From Tomitella cavernea (GTDB lineage: Bacteria > Actinomycetota > Actinomycetes > Mycobacteriales > Mycobacteriaceae), in NCBI RefSeq assembly GCF_016599145.1, contig NZ_JAENKO010000007.1, positions 39,731-103,730 on the forward strand: a DNA stretch of 64,000 nucleotides. Direction: 5' to 3'. Made by a program: the position numbers and the translations under genes. Below are positions 34,440-42,765 of this stretch, piece after piece (within the stretch, counting starts at the first letter, position 1; every line of letters begins with the position of its first letter). The notes beneath the pieces are model-generated. The model made no database searches, was not told where the DNA came from, and saw nothing but the letters and a program-made list of their open reading frames with translations.

Positions 34440-34703
34440 CTACTTCCCCGCCCGCGGAAAGCCGCCGTTCCGTGCGACGCGGGGACGCCGAGTCCGGTGA
34501 CTGGTGTCGCACAGCGGATACGTGGCGCTGCGGCGGCACATGCACACCGCGACCATGAAGCGGTCGGACCGCACCATTTCGCCCGACGGCATCGTGATCT
34601 CGAGCGGGCCTTCCACCAATAGCGGGCCGCCGGGAACCATGCGCGCGCGCCGCACTGCGGAACATTCGTGCAAGGACGTGGCCTGTGGGGATGAATCCGT
34701 CAT
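34440..34703 (-). CDS. CDGSH-type iron-sulfur protein
   Basis: The 87-residue protein contains the CDGSH cluster motif near its C terminus ('CMCRRSATYPLCDTSHR'), giving the 3-Cys, 1-His ligands of a redox-active 2Fe-2S centre. The N-terminal part is a small beta unit ('GPLLVEGPLEITMPSGEMVR'). Such proteins shuttle electrons or clusters in stress. A GAGGAG site precedes ATG 34703, and a consensus SigF-type promoter lies upstream. Confidence 0.85.
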   Translation of the reverse strand: MTDSSPQATSLHECSAVRRARMVPGGPLLVEGPLEITMPSGEMVRSDRFMVAVCMCRRSATYPLCDTSHRTRRPRVARNGGFPRAGK

Positions 34704-34735
34704 GGGGAGCTCCTCCTCTTGCGGGCCCGTGTGCG

Positions 34736-34761
34736 ATACCCCGGCCGGACGCAGCGTAAAC
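34736..34761 (-). promoter_or_regulatory. SigF-type promoter for the CDGSH gene
   Basis: Leftward GTTT (34761-34758), 16 bases, GGGTAT (34741-34736), a full consensus match. Confidence 0.75.
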
Positions 34762-34764
34762 CGG

Positions 34765-34789
34765 GTTTGGCCGGCAGCGGCGGTGGTAA
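34765..34789 (+). promoter_or_regulatory. SigF-like promoter for the methyltransferase
   Basis: GTTT (34765-34768), 15 bases, TGGTAA (34784-34789). Its -35 is only 3 bases from the -35 of the leftward CDGSH promoter. Confidence 0.6.
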
Positions 34790-34860
34790 CCCCTGATCGC
34801 GCGTGCCCGGGACAACGCCGAACCGGGCACCGACTGACGGACACACGATCGGAGCACCGG

Positions 34861-35655
34861 ATGGGCGGCAGGGAGATCGGCGCGGCAGCGATACCGAGGA
34901 CGATGCGGATTCCGGGCGTATACCGGCCGCAAGCCGACACGGGTCTGCTGATCGAAGCTCTCGGCCGACTTCCGATTGAGCCCGGCACCAGGGTTCTCGA
35001 TGTGTGCACCGGCAGCGGCGCCGTGGCATTGGCGGCGGTCGCTGCAGGATCCCGGAATGTCACGGCCGTCGACCTCTGCCGCCGGGCCGTCTGGACCGCA
35101 CGATGGAATGCGCGGATCCGCGGATTCCGGTGTGTCGCCGTCCACCGGGCCGACGTCACCGATTTCCGACCCGAAGGCTGTTTCGACGTGATCGTCTGCA
35201 ACCCGCCGTACGTGCCCACTCCGCCGTCCGCCCGTACCTGCGGAGCGGAGCGGGCGTGGAATGCCGGTGCGGAGGGGCGCGCGCTTCTCGATCCGCTGTG
35301 CACACGACTTCCCTCGTTGCTCACTGAGAGGGGGCGTCTGCTGATCGTGCAGTCCGAATATGCGGATATCGACAAGACCATCCGGCTGCTGGGACGGCAG
35401 CGCGCCGAGGCGCGAGTCGTGGCACGACGACGGATCCCCTTCGGCCCGATCATGTCGCTGCGCACCGGCCACCTCGACCGGATGGGGCTGCTTCCGGTGG
35501 GAGCGGACGATCGCGGGCATTACAGCGAGGAGATAGCCGTGATCGAAGCGGCGGCCCCGTTCGTCCCGGCGCCGCGTCCCGGACGAGACGCGCGGGGTGC
35601 AGGACTGGAACGACTGTCCACCGGTCGACGGGCTCCTACCTCCGGGCTCCGCTGA
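34861..35655 (+). CDS. HemK-like class I SAM methyltransferase
   Basis: The 264-residue enzyme has SAM motif I 'RVLDVCTGSGAVALAA', an acidic motif II ('TAVDLCRRAV') and motif IV 'DVIVCNPPYVPTP'. NPPY is characteristic of Asn/Gln (HemK/PrmC, Mtq2) or exocyclic-amine methyltransferases. The target is unknown. ATG 34861 has GGAG 7 bases upstream; ATG 34903 is an alternative. The C-terminal 40 residues are Pro/Arg-rich. A perfect hairpin follows the stop. Confidence 0.8.
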   Translation: MGGREIGAAAIPRTMRIPGVYRPQADTGLLIEALGRLPIEPGTRVLDVCTGSGAVALAAVAAGSRNVTAVDLCRRAVWTARWNARIRGFRCVAVHRADVTDFRPEGCFDVIVCNPPYVPTPPSARTCGAERAWNAGAEGRALLDPLCTRLPSLLTERGRLLIVQSEYADIDKTIRLLGRQRAEARVVARRRIPFGPIMSLRTGHLDRMGLLPVGADDRGHYSEEIAVIEAAAPFVPAPRPGRDARGAGLERLSTGRRAPTSGLR

Positions 35656-35663
35656 GACGGACG

Positions 35664-35698
35664 CGGGCGCGGCCGGATGCGCAGCCCGGCCGCGCCCG
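35664..35698 (+). terminator. Hairpin after the methyltransferase gene
   Basis: A 13-bp perfect stem (CGGGCGCGGCCGG with CCGGCCGCGCCCG, 9-base loop) begins 9 bases after the stop codon. No T-tract follows. Confidence 0.6.
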
Positions 35699-35751
35699 TG
35701 ACGGACCGATGCAAGCGGGATTCCTTGCGGGGCAACGATATCCGCGTCGCA

Positions 35752-35937
35752 TTACTGCGCGTCGTCGTCACTGTTGCCCGGGTGGAACGGACGCACATCG
35801 GGATCGTCATCCGCGGGCGGTTCGGGCTGTCGCCACTCCTCGGCATGCGCCGGTCGCGACGACCTGATCATCGGCTCCACCTCCTGCTGGAGTTCGTCAT
35901 CGGCTCGTGCTCCGTGCTTGTCGCTTCCGCGTTCCAT
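35752..35937 (-). CDS. Small acidic conserved protein, 61 aa
   Basis: This 61-residue protein ('KHGARADDELQQEVEPMIRS', 'AEEWRQPEPPADDDPDVRP') resembles a family of short acidic actinobacterial proteins with a conserved 'EEW..PEPP.DDDP' core. An AGGAAGGA site precedes ATG 35937. A GGGTAG lies about 25 bases further up but without a matching -35. It follows the Rieske gene on the same strand. Function unknown. Confidence 0.65.
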   Translation of the reverse strand: MERGSDKHGARADDELQQEVEPMIRSSRPAHAEEWRQPEPPADDDPDVRPFHPGNSDDDAQ

Positions 35938-36012
35938 CGTCTTGTTGTCCTTCCTGTGTCCACTACCCGTGTGCGGCGGTGTCAGGTGCGTCGGTGGCGG
36001 ATGCGCAGCTCC

Positions 36013-36867
36013 TCACCGCAAAGACCGGATCTCGACTGCGCCGTCGACGATCCGGGCGTCGAATGCCGGCTGCGGGGAGCTCGCAGGGCCGCGCACCACG
36101 GTGCCGTCGTCGAGGTGGAACACGCTCCCATGCCACGGGCAGGTGATGCATCCGGCCGTGCTCTCCCCTTCCCCCAGCGGCCCACCCATGTGGCTGCAGG
36201 TGGCGGCGATCGCGCTGACCCGGCCGCCGCGGGCCCGTGACAGAAGGATCGCCTGACCGTCGCAGTCGGCCGTCACCATTCCGTCATCCGGCAACCGGGC
36301 TTCTTCCGCCACACGTGTCCACTCGGACGGGATGTCCAGCCACGCCGTGTGATTCACGTTCATCGCCCGTGCGTAAGTGAGATGCCCGCCGAGATATCCG
36401 CCGCCGCCGACCAGGGCGAGCCCCGTCCAAGACAGGGCCTTGCCCAGTACGGTCCGGCCCCGTAAGCGCATGGCGAGCGACGAGACGAACAATATCGACG
36501 CGCTCGAATTGGCGGCGGCGTGCACGGCGCCGACGCGCGACTCCGGAATCTTGGTGTCCGCCCAGTCATTGAGCCCTGTCGCCGCGGTGGGCGCGGCCGC
36601 CACCAGTCCGGCGGCGATGAGGGTGCTGGCCGCCCGGTTGCCCTGCTTGCCCCCGACTATGTCGAACAGCATTGACATGCCCCATGCGCCGATGGGCATC
36701 GCGACCAGCATCGGATGGACGGGATGCCCCAGCCAGGTGCCGCTGAGCGCGTTTCGCACCGTCGTCGGTTGCACCGCGCGGTGCACGGCATCGGATACGG
36801 GTCTGACGAATCGATCGAGCGCGGCGAGACTCTCGATCCGTTGCATAGCATCGTGCAGTGCTGTCAT
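36013..36867 (-). CDS. DUF2231 membrane protein fused to a Rieske 2Fe-2S domain
   Basis: The 284-residue protein has an N-terminal DUF2231 membrane domain (about 1-175, with 'GTWLGHPVHPMLVAMPIGAW' and about four helices) and a C-terminal Rieske domain. The cluster ligands are seen in 'CSHMGGPLGEG' and 'CITCPWHGSVFHL'. It probably forms a membrane-bound electron-transfer unit. ATG 36867 is chosen because AGAAGGGA lies upstream; the frame extends to 36918 without a better start. The truncated F420-type gene upstream overlaps its first codons. Confidence 0.85.
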   Translation of the reverse strand: MTALHDAMQRIESLAALDRFVRPVSDAVHRAVQPTTVRNALSGTWLGHPVHPMLVAMPIGAWGMSMLFDIVGGKQGNRAASTLIAAGLVAAAPTAATGLNDWADTKIPESRVGAVHAAANSSASILFVSSLAMRLRGRTVLGKALSWTGLALVGGGGYLGGHLTYARAMNVNHTAWLDIPSEWTRVAEEARLPDDGMVTADCDGQAILLSRARGGRVSAIAATCSHMGGPLGEGESTAGCITCPWHGSVFHLDDGTVVRGPASSPQPAFDARIVDGAVEIRSLR

Positions 36868-36944
36868 CGGTGCATCCCTTCTGGTGTAGGCCTTCGATTG
36901 CATCTGCGGGACGGACATGCCGGGCGGTCAGTCGGCGTTGGTGG

Positions 36945-37163
36945 CCGGATGATCTCCACCGACTCGCGCACCATCTCGTGCCGCACCGATACCGAGGGCC
37001 AGCCTGCTCCCACTACGTGCTCGTTGAGGTTCTCCCCCGCTCCTATGCCCAGGGTGAAGCGGCCTTCCGAGAGAGACGCCTTCGTCGCGGCCGCCTGAGC
37101 CTCGCGCACGATCTCCGGCGGCGCAAAAGTTTCCGCCATCAGCTTGTAGCCGATCTCGATCAT
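36945..37163 (-). pseudogene. F420-dependent LLM-type oxidoreductase, internally deleted and truncated
   Basis: From ATG 37163 the product starts like an F420-dependent luciferase-like oxidoreductase ('MIEIGYKLMAETFAPPEIVR'), then jumps directly to 'ATKASLSEGRFTLGIGAGEN' and 'LNEHVVGAGWPSVSVRHEMV'. In relatives these segments are separated by roughly 70 residues, so an in-frame deletion is inferred. Homology ends after 'ESVEIIR'; a full protein would have about 200 more residues. The frame stays open to 36864 but the rest is unrelated. Confidence 0.8.
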
Positions 37164-37334
37164 CGCGCCTCGCTTCTTGGACAGATGGCATTCCGGCGTG
37201 TGCACCCGGCCGCACGTCGTGGGCGGTACTGCGACGGGATTGCCCGCCCGGACGGCGGCTAAACGCCGAACGGGACGGTGCGCCATGGCACCCGGATCCG
37301 ACTACGGGCTTGGGGATATCCGGTGAGTTGCAAA

Positions 37335-37349
37335 ATTTGCTGCGCAAAT
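37335..37349. promoter_or_regulatory. 15-bp palindrome upstream of the TPP decarboxylase gene
   Basis: ATTTGC-TGC-GCAAAT is a perfect 6+3+6 dyad in an AT-rich patch, 66 bases before the start codon. It has the form of a repressor operator; the regulator is unknown. Confidence 0.4.
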
Positions 37350-37414
37350 CCGACCCGCTGGATACGGTCGTGCCAGATCGGGACGACGATCACATTCCAG
37401 GGGAGGATCGGAAC

Positions 37415-39037
37415 ATGGGCCAGACCATCCGTGACGTCACGTTTCAGCTGATGCGAGAACTGAACTTGACGACCATCTTCGGGAATCCGGGTTCAACGGA
37501 GGAGACCTTCCTCAAAAACTATCCTGCGGACTTCCGTTACATTCAGGCGCTGCAGGAGGCATCGGCGGTGGGGATCGCCGACGGCTACGCACAGGCGACG
37601 CGCCGGCCAGCGCTGGTCAACGTCCACACGGCCGCCGGCGTGGCGAACGCGATGAGCAACATCATGACCGCGTCGATGAACCAGACGCCGTTGATCATCA
37701 CGGCGGGCAACCAGACCCGCGCAATGCTGCTCATGGAGCCCTGGCTGATGAACGTCCGGCCGGAAGAACTGCCGAGGCCCTGGGTCAAGTGGAGCTACGA
37801 GCCGGTGCGCGCCGCGGACGTCCCGGCCGCGTTCATGCGTGCATACGCCGCCGCACTGCAACCACCGGCGGGGCCGGTGTTCCTGTCGATCCCCCTGGAC
37901 GACTGGGATCAGCCTGCCGCCGGATCGAATCCGATCGCCCGCACGGTCGCCACCCGCGTGGGGCCGGATCCTGTGCGCATCGCCGAGTTCGCACGGGCGC
38001 TCTCGGACGCGAAGGACCCGGCATTGATCTTCGGCGCTTCGATCGCGAGGGGCGATGGCTGGGACCAGGCGATCGCTCTTGCGGAGAAGCTCGGCGTGCA
38101 CGTCTACGCGGCGCCGGCCTCGGAGCGCCCGCCGTTCCCCGAGGACCATCCGCTGTACGTCGGGGGGCTGCCGTTCGCGATCGGCCCGCTGTCGAAGAAG
38201 CTCGCCGGCCACGACGTCGCCATCGTCATCGGGGCGCCGGTGTTCCGCTATTACCCCTACGTGGCGGGCGATTACCTGCCGGACGGGCTCCGGCTGCTGC
38301 ACGTCACCGAGGACCCGGCGCAGGCGGCGCGGGCCCCCGTCGGCGACAGCCTCGTCAGCGATGCGGTGCTGGCGACGGAAGCGCTCACGGAACTGATCCC
38401 GGGCCGCCCGCACCGGACGGTGGTCAAGCAGCCGCACCGCATGGCGCCGCACGGTGGGGGCGTATCCGTCCGCGAGGATTCCCGCATGGGCGCCGACGAG
38501 TTGTTCGTCACGCTATACGACGCGATGCCCGAGGACACGGTGGTGGTCGAGGAATCGCCGTCGAACCTGGGAGATTTCCACGCAGCATGGCCCATCGTCA
38601 AGCCCGATTCCTTCTACACTTTCGCCTCGGGGAGCTTGGGGTGGAACCTGCCCGCCGCGGTAGGGCTGGCGCTTGCGGAACGGGATTCGGGCCGGAACCG
38701 CCCCGTCATCGCGATTATCGGCGACGGTTCAATGCAGTACGCGGTGCAGGGCCTCCACTCCGCGGCGCAGGAGCAGCTTCCCATCATCTACGTGATCCCG
38801 CGCAACGGCGAGTACGCCATCCTCAAGTCTTTCGCGGACCTCGAGGACTCCCCCGGTGTCCCCGGCCTCGACATTCCGGGGCTGGACGTCGTAGCGCTCG
38901 CACAGGGCTACGGCTGCACGGGTGAACGTGCAGATACCGCCGAGGAGGTGCGCGCGGCCGTCGCTCGGGCACTCGACAGGCCCGGCCCCACCGTGCTGGA
39001 AGTGCCTATCGAGGCCAAAGTTCCACCGCTGCTGTGA
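37415..39037 (+). CDS. mdlC: Benzoylformate decarboxylase-like TPP enzyme
   Basis: The 540-residue enzyme follows the benzoylformate decarboxylase pattern: 'TTIFGNPGSTEETFLKNYP', catalytic Glu in 'ALQEASAVGIADGYA', and the TPP motif 'IIGDGSMQYAVQGLHSAAQE' to 'RNGEYAILKSF'. It would decarboxylate an aromatic or branched 2-oxo acid to an aldehyde. GGGGAGGA precedes ATG 37415; the frame is open to a TTG at 37310 with no ribosome site. It lies 87 bases upstream of the FMN glutamate-synthase-like gene. Substrate assignment is by family only. Confidence 0.85.
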   Translation: MGQTIRDVTFQLMRELNLTTIFGNPGSTEETFLKNYPADFRYIQALQEASAVGIADGYAQATRRPALVNVHTAAGVANAMSNIMTASMNQTPLIITAGNQTRAMLLMEPWLMNVRPEELPRPWVKWSYEPVRAADVPAAFMRAYAAALQPPAGPVFLSIPLDDWDQPAAGSNPIARTVATRVGPDPVRIAEFARALSDAKDPALIFGASIARGDGWDQAIALAEKLGVHVYAAPASERPPFPEDHPLYVGGLPFAIGPLSKKLAGHDVAIVIGAPVFRYYPYVAGDYLPDGLRLLHVTEDPAQAARAPVGDSLVSDAVLATEALTELIPGRPHRTVVKQPHRMAPHGGGVSVREDSRMGADELFVTLYDAMPEDTVVVEESPSNLGDFHAAWPIVKPDSFYTFASGSLGWNLPAAVGLALAERDSGRNRPVIAIIGDGSMQYAVQGLHSAAQEQLPIIYVIPRNGEYAILKSFADLEDSPGVPGLDIPGLDVVALAQGYGCTGERADTAEEVRAAVARALDRPGPTVLEVPIEAKVPPLL

Positions 39038-39124
39038 TTCCGCGACCTGCACCGCTATCGCGTGTGGTGTACCCAGGGTGCAGAGGCGATGACGGATACA
39101 TATTTCACGGAATAGGAGTAGACA

Positions 39125-40777
39125 ATGTTTCGATGGTTGGCGGTCGTAGCGCTGTGGGTGATAGGCGGTCTATCGTTCATTCTGGTGTTCCTGGTTTCAC
39201 TGTGGTGGCTGTTCCTCACGGTGCCGTTCGTGCTGCTCGCGCTGGTGGGCGCGTGGGACCTGCTGCAGGCCCGCCATAGCGTGTTGCGCAACTACCCGGT
39301 CCTGGGGCACGCGAGGTTCCTGCTCGAATCCATCCGCCCGGAAATTCAGCAGTACTTCATCGAGCGCAACACCGACGGAACCCCGTACGACAGAGACACC
39401 CGGTCCACGATCTACCAGCGGGCCAAGGACATCAAGGATGTCGAGCCCTTCGGTACCGAACGCAACGTGAACGAGATCGGCTACGAGTTCGTCCGTCACT
39501 CGATCACCGCGCAGCCGGCTCCCTCGGAGACGCCGCGCGTGCGCATCGGCGGCCCTGATTGCACACAGCCCTATGACATGGCGCTCTACAACGTCTCCGC
39601 GATGAGCTTCGGCGCGTTGTCCGCCAATGCGATCATGGCCCTCAACGGCGGTGCGGCGAAAGGCGGCTTCGCTCACGACACCGGCGAGGGCGGGTTGAGC
39701 CCGTACCACCTCAAGCCGGGGGGCGACCTCATCTGGGAGCTCGGCACCGCCTACTTCGGCACTCGCACCAAGGACGGGCATTTCGACCCGGACGTCTTCC
39801 GCGAGAAGTCGCAGCATTCGCAGATCAAGTGCATCTCGATCAAGCTGTCGCAGGGAGCGAAGCCCGGGCTCGGGGGCGTGCTGCCGGGGCCGAAGGTCAC
39901 GCAGGAGATCGCCGATACCCGTGGCGTTCTCGTGGGCAAGACCGTAGTCTCCCCTCCGTCGCACAACGCCTTCCACACGCCGACCGAACTGTGCCAGTTC
40001 ATCGGCAGGCTGCGCGAGTTGTCCGGCGGCAAGCCGATCGGCTTCAAGCTGTGCGTCGGATCGCGCAGCGAGTTCCTCGGCATCTGCAAGGCGATCCGTG
40101 CGACCGGCATCGCACCCGATTTCATCATCGTCGACGGGTCCGAAGGCGGTACCGGCGCCGCGCCGCTCGAGTTCGAAGACCACGTGGGCATGCCGCTCAC
40201 CAATGGCCTGATGACGGTGCACAACGCCCTGGTGGGTACCGGGTTGCGTGACCAGATCCGGGTCGGGGCCTCCGGGAAGGTGGCCAACGGCATCGACATC
40301 GTCAAGCGGGTCATCCAGGGCGCCGATTTCACGCTCGCCGCGCGGGCGATGATGTTCGCCGTCGGCTGCATCCAGGCGCAGAAGTGCCACACGAACACCT
40401 GCCCCGTGGGCGTCACCACGCAGGACCCCAAGCGGTTCCGGGCGCTCGACGTGCCGGACAAGACCACCCGCGTCTACAACCTGCAGCGCAACGTGGTCGA
40501 CAACGCCAAGCAGGTGGTCGCCTCGATGGGGCTGACGAGCTTCGACGATCTGCATCCGTCGATGCTCATGCGCACGGTGAACTTCAACGATCAGCGCACC
40601 TATGCGGAGCTGTTCGAGTGGCTGCGGCCAGGGCAGCTGCTGGAGGACCCGCCCCTGTCGTGGATGGAGGACTGGGAGTGCGCCAGCGCGGATTCGTTCG
40701 TTCTCACGTCCGCGCAGCTCCCCGACCCATCCCGCCGAGCGCCGGTGTACACCGAAGAAGTCCCGTTGGCGGTCTGA
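39125..40777 (+). CDS. FMN-binding glutamate synthase-family protein with membrane anchor
   Basis: The 550-residue protein starts with two hydrophobic helices (residues 3-45) and continues with the FMN-binding barrel of glutamate synthase ('YNVSAMSFGALSANAIMALN', 'IIVDGSEGGTGAAPLEF'). The 3Fe-4S ligands have the pattern C-x5-C-x4-C in 'GCIQAQKCHTNTCPVGVTTQ'. It lacks the amidotransferase domain, so it is not a complete glutamate synthase. Stand-alone forms are membrane-associated oxidoreductases of unknown substrate. It lies between the TPP decarboxylase and the Mo oxidoreductase, and a strong hairpin follows. Confidence 0.85.
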   Translation: MFRWLAVVALWVIGGLSFILVFLVSLWWLFLTVPFVLLALVGAWDLLQARHSVLRNYPVLGHARFLLESIRPEIQQYFIERNTDGTPYDRDTRSTIYQRAKDIKDVEPFGTERNVNEIGYEFVRHSITAQPAPSETPRVRIGGPDCTQPYDMALYNVSAMSFGALSANAIMALNGGAAKGGFAHDTGEGGLSPYHLKPGGDLIWELGTAYFGTRTKDGHFDPDVFREKSQHSQIKCISIKLSQGAKPGLGGVLPGPKVTQEIADTRGVLVGKTVVSPPSHNAFHTPTELCQFIGRLRELSGGKPIGFKLCVGSRSEFLGICKAIRATGIAPDFIIVDGSEGGTGAAPLEFEDHVGMPLTNGLMTVHNALVGTGLRDQIRVGASGKVANGIDIVKRVIQGADFTLAARAMMFAVGCIQAQKCHTNTCPVGVTTQDPKRFRALDVPDKTTRVYNLQRNVVDNAKQVVASMGLTSFDDLHPSMLMRTVNFNDQRTYAELFEWLRPGQLLEDPPLSWMEDWECASADSFVLTSAQLPDPSRRAPVYTEEVPLAV

Positions 40778-40800
40778 GCCGCGCCCGCCGACCGCCACTC

Positions 40801-40836
40801 CGGCGGCTTCGGCGGGGAGGCCCGCCGAAGCCGCCG
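40801..40836 (+). terminator. 15-bp perfect hairpin
   Basis: CGGCGGCTTCGGCGG pairs perfectly with CCGCCGAAGCCGCCG around GGAGGC, 23 bases after the FMN-protein stop. It may end or attenuate transcription before the Mo oxidoreductase gene. Confidence 0.65.
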
Positions 40837-40898
40837 AAGCGTGCTCCGACGGCAACCTGTGAGACGACCCATCACTGCACGGACCGGTAGGCGGGGAC

Positions 40899-42707
40899 AT
40901 GACACAAGGCCGTGAGGGCAGAGGCAACAGCGCCGGCGGCGGCGCTCCTGGCGGAGGGAAGGACTCTGCGGAGCTCGAGGACGAGTTCCACAATGTGGCC
41001 CTGTTGCGCGAGGAGGGCGTGCATCCGCGTATGTCCCTCACCCGCATCCACGTGCGGATCGGTCGGCGTTTCGTCTCGGTGTGGTGGGCGCTGCCGGCGG
41101 TGCTGATCGGCGGTATCGCAGTGGTGATCGTCGCCAAGGTGCTCATGGGCATCGGCGCAGTCGGCGGCGCCGGCGGGTTCACCTCGGCCCACCCCTGCGA
41201 GCCGTCGATGGCGGAGCTGCAGTCCGAGGGGCGCCGGTTCGGCATCCCGGCGTGGAGCATCGCCACCCACGCGTTGAACTTCTTCATCATGGTCATGGTG
41301 GTACGGGCCGGTTGGCAGATCCTCGCCGATCATCCACGGCTGTACCTCAAGATCCACTGCACGCCGGACAAAGAATGGCTGCGTTTCCGCGGTGCGATGC
41401 CGAAGAACCGCGTGTGGACGGCCAAGGACGACGCGATCACGTTGAGCCCGATGGTGGGGATGCCCGGCGGGCGGCACACGATCGGCGTGGCTCGTCACTG
41501 GCATTTCCTCTTCGACATCCTGTTCGTGCTCAACGGGATAGTCTTCATCATCCTCACCTTCGCGTCCGGGCACTGGCGCAAGCTGGTGCCCACGGAATGG
41601 TCGATCTTCCCGAACGCGGTGTCCTGCCTCGTGCAGTACTCGTCGCTGAGCCTGCCGCACGAGCTCGGCGGCTATTACACCTACGACGCGCTCCAGCAGC
41701 TCAGCTACTTCGCGATCGTGTTCATCGTGGCTCCGCTGGCGATCCTCACCGGCATCGCGATGTCGCCGGCGATGGACAACCACTTCACCTGGTACCAGAA
41801 GATCTTCGGCAACAGGCAGATCGCCCGCTCGCTGCACTTTCTGGTGATGGTCGTGTTCGTCGTGTTCTACGGCGTGCACATGCTCATGGTGGCCGCCACC
41901 GGATTCGCGGAAAACCTCAACGCGATCACGCTCGACGTCGCCCCCGCCGACGGGTTCAACCTCAACGGCATCGCCCTGTGGGGGCTGGCGATACTCTTCG
42001 TGATCCTGTTCAACGTGTGGGCGGTCCGCTTCTCGTGGACTCACACACGGGTGCTCCAGCGCATCTCCAACGCCACCGTCGGCAAGGTGATGGACCTGCT
42101 GTTCGACAAGTACGCGCCCAAGGCCGAATACACCGAAGAGGACATCAGCCCGTTCTTCTGGCCCAACGGCCTTGTGCCGGTATCCGAAGAATGGCACGAC
42201 CTGCACGGTGGCGGCTTCGAGGACTACCGGCTGACGGTGACCGGGCTGGTGGACAATCCGGTGGAACTCTCGCTCGACGACATCAAGGCGCTCGCCCACC
42301 GCGACCAGATCACGATGCACAACTGCATCCAGGGCTGGTCGGCGATCGGCAAGTGGTCCGGGCTGCCCTTCAGCGCGCTCATCGACCTGGTCCGGCCCAC
42401 CTCGGAGGCCCGCTGGGCGATCTTCCGCTCGTTCGGCGAAGGCGGCGAAGGCGGTCAGTACTACGATTCGCACTCGATGGTCGACCTCAAGCACCCGCAG
42501 AGCCTGCTCGCCTACGAGATGAACAACGAACCTCTGCCGGTCGTGCACGGCGCGCCGCTACGCCTGCGGGTCGAGAATCAGCTCGGCTTCAAGCAGGTCA
42601 AGTGGATCAAAGAGATCGAGTTCGTCCACGACTTCCGCCAGTACGGCGCGGGGCTGGGCGGATACAACGAGGACCACGAGTTCTACGGCTACCGTGACGA
42701 GATCTGA
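40899..42707 (+). CDS. Molybdopterin-dependent oxidoreductase fused to cytochrome b561-type domain, second copy
   Basis: The 602-residue protein is a longer relative of the 1691-3181 product. It has an N-terminal extension with one extra helix ('WWALPAVLIGGIAVVIVAKV'), then the b561-like domain (candidate haem His in 'ARHWHFLFD', 'RSLHFLVMV', 'YGVHMLM'), then the Mo domain with the ligand Cys in 'MHNCIQGWSAIGKWSGLPF' near residue 475. The C terminus ('GYNEDHEFYGYRDEI') parallels that of the other copy. It probably exchanges electrons with quinone; the substrate is unknown. The ribosome site is weak. Confidence 0.87.
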   Translation: MTQGREGRGNSAGGGAPGGGKDSAELEDEFHNVALLREEGVHPRMSLTRIHVRIGRRFVSVWWALPAVLIGGIAVVIVAKVLMGIGAVGGAGGFTSAHPCEPSMAELQSEGRRFGIPAWSIATHALNFFIMVMVVRAGWQILADHPRLYLKIHCTPDKEWLRFRGAMPKNRVWTAKDDAITLSPMVGMPGGRHTIGVARHWHFLFDILFVLNGIVFIILTFASGHWRKLVPTEWSIFPNAVSCLVQYSSLSLPHELGGYYTYDALQQLSYFAIVFIVAPLAILTGIAMSPAMDNHFTWYQKIFGNRQIARSLHFLVMVVFVVFYGVHMLMVAATGFAENLNAITLDVAPADGFNLNGIALWGLAILFVILFNVWAVRFSWTHTRVLQRISNATVGKVMDLLFDKYAPKAEYTEEDISPFFWPNGLVPVSEEWHDLHGGGFEDYRLTVTGLVDNPVELSLDDIKALAHRDQITMHNCIQGWSAIGKWSGLPFSALIDLVRPTSEARWAIFRSFGEGGEGGQYYDSHSMVDLKHPQSLLAYEMNNEPLPVVHGAPLRLRVENQLGFKQVKWIKEIEFVHDFRQYGAGLGGYNEDHEFYGYRDEI

Positions 42708-42765
42708 GAGTGCGGTGGGGCGCGGCCTGCATGTCGCGTCCCACGCCGCGGTGTCGCGGCCGCCA

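Noticed and set aside
39197..41296. 700-codon minus-strand frame opposite the FMN and Mo oxidoreductase genes
   Set aside because: Both plus-strand genes are conserved families with intact motifs; the minus frame has only low-complexity His/Arg/Glu composition.
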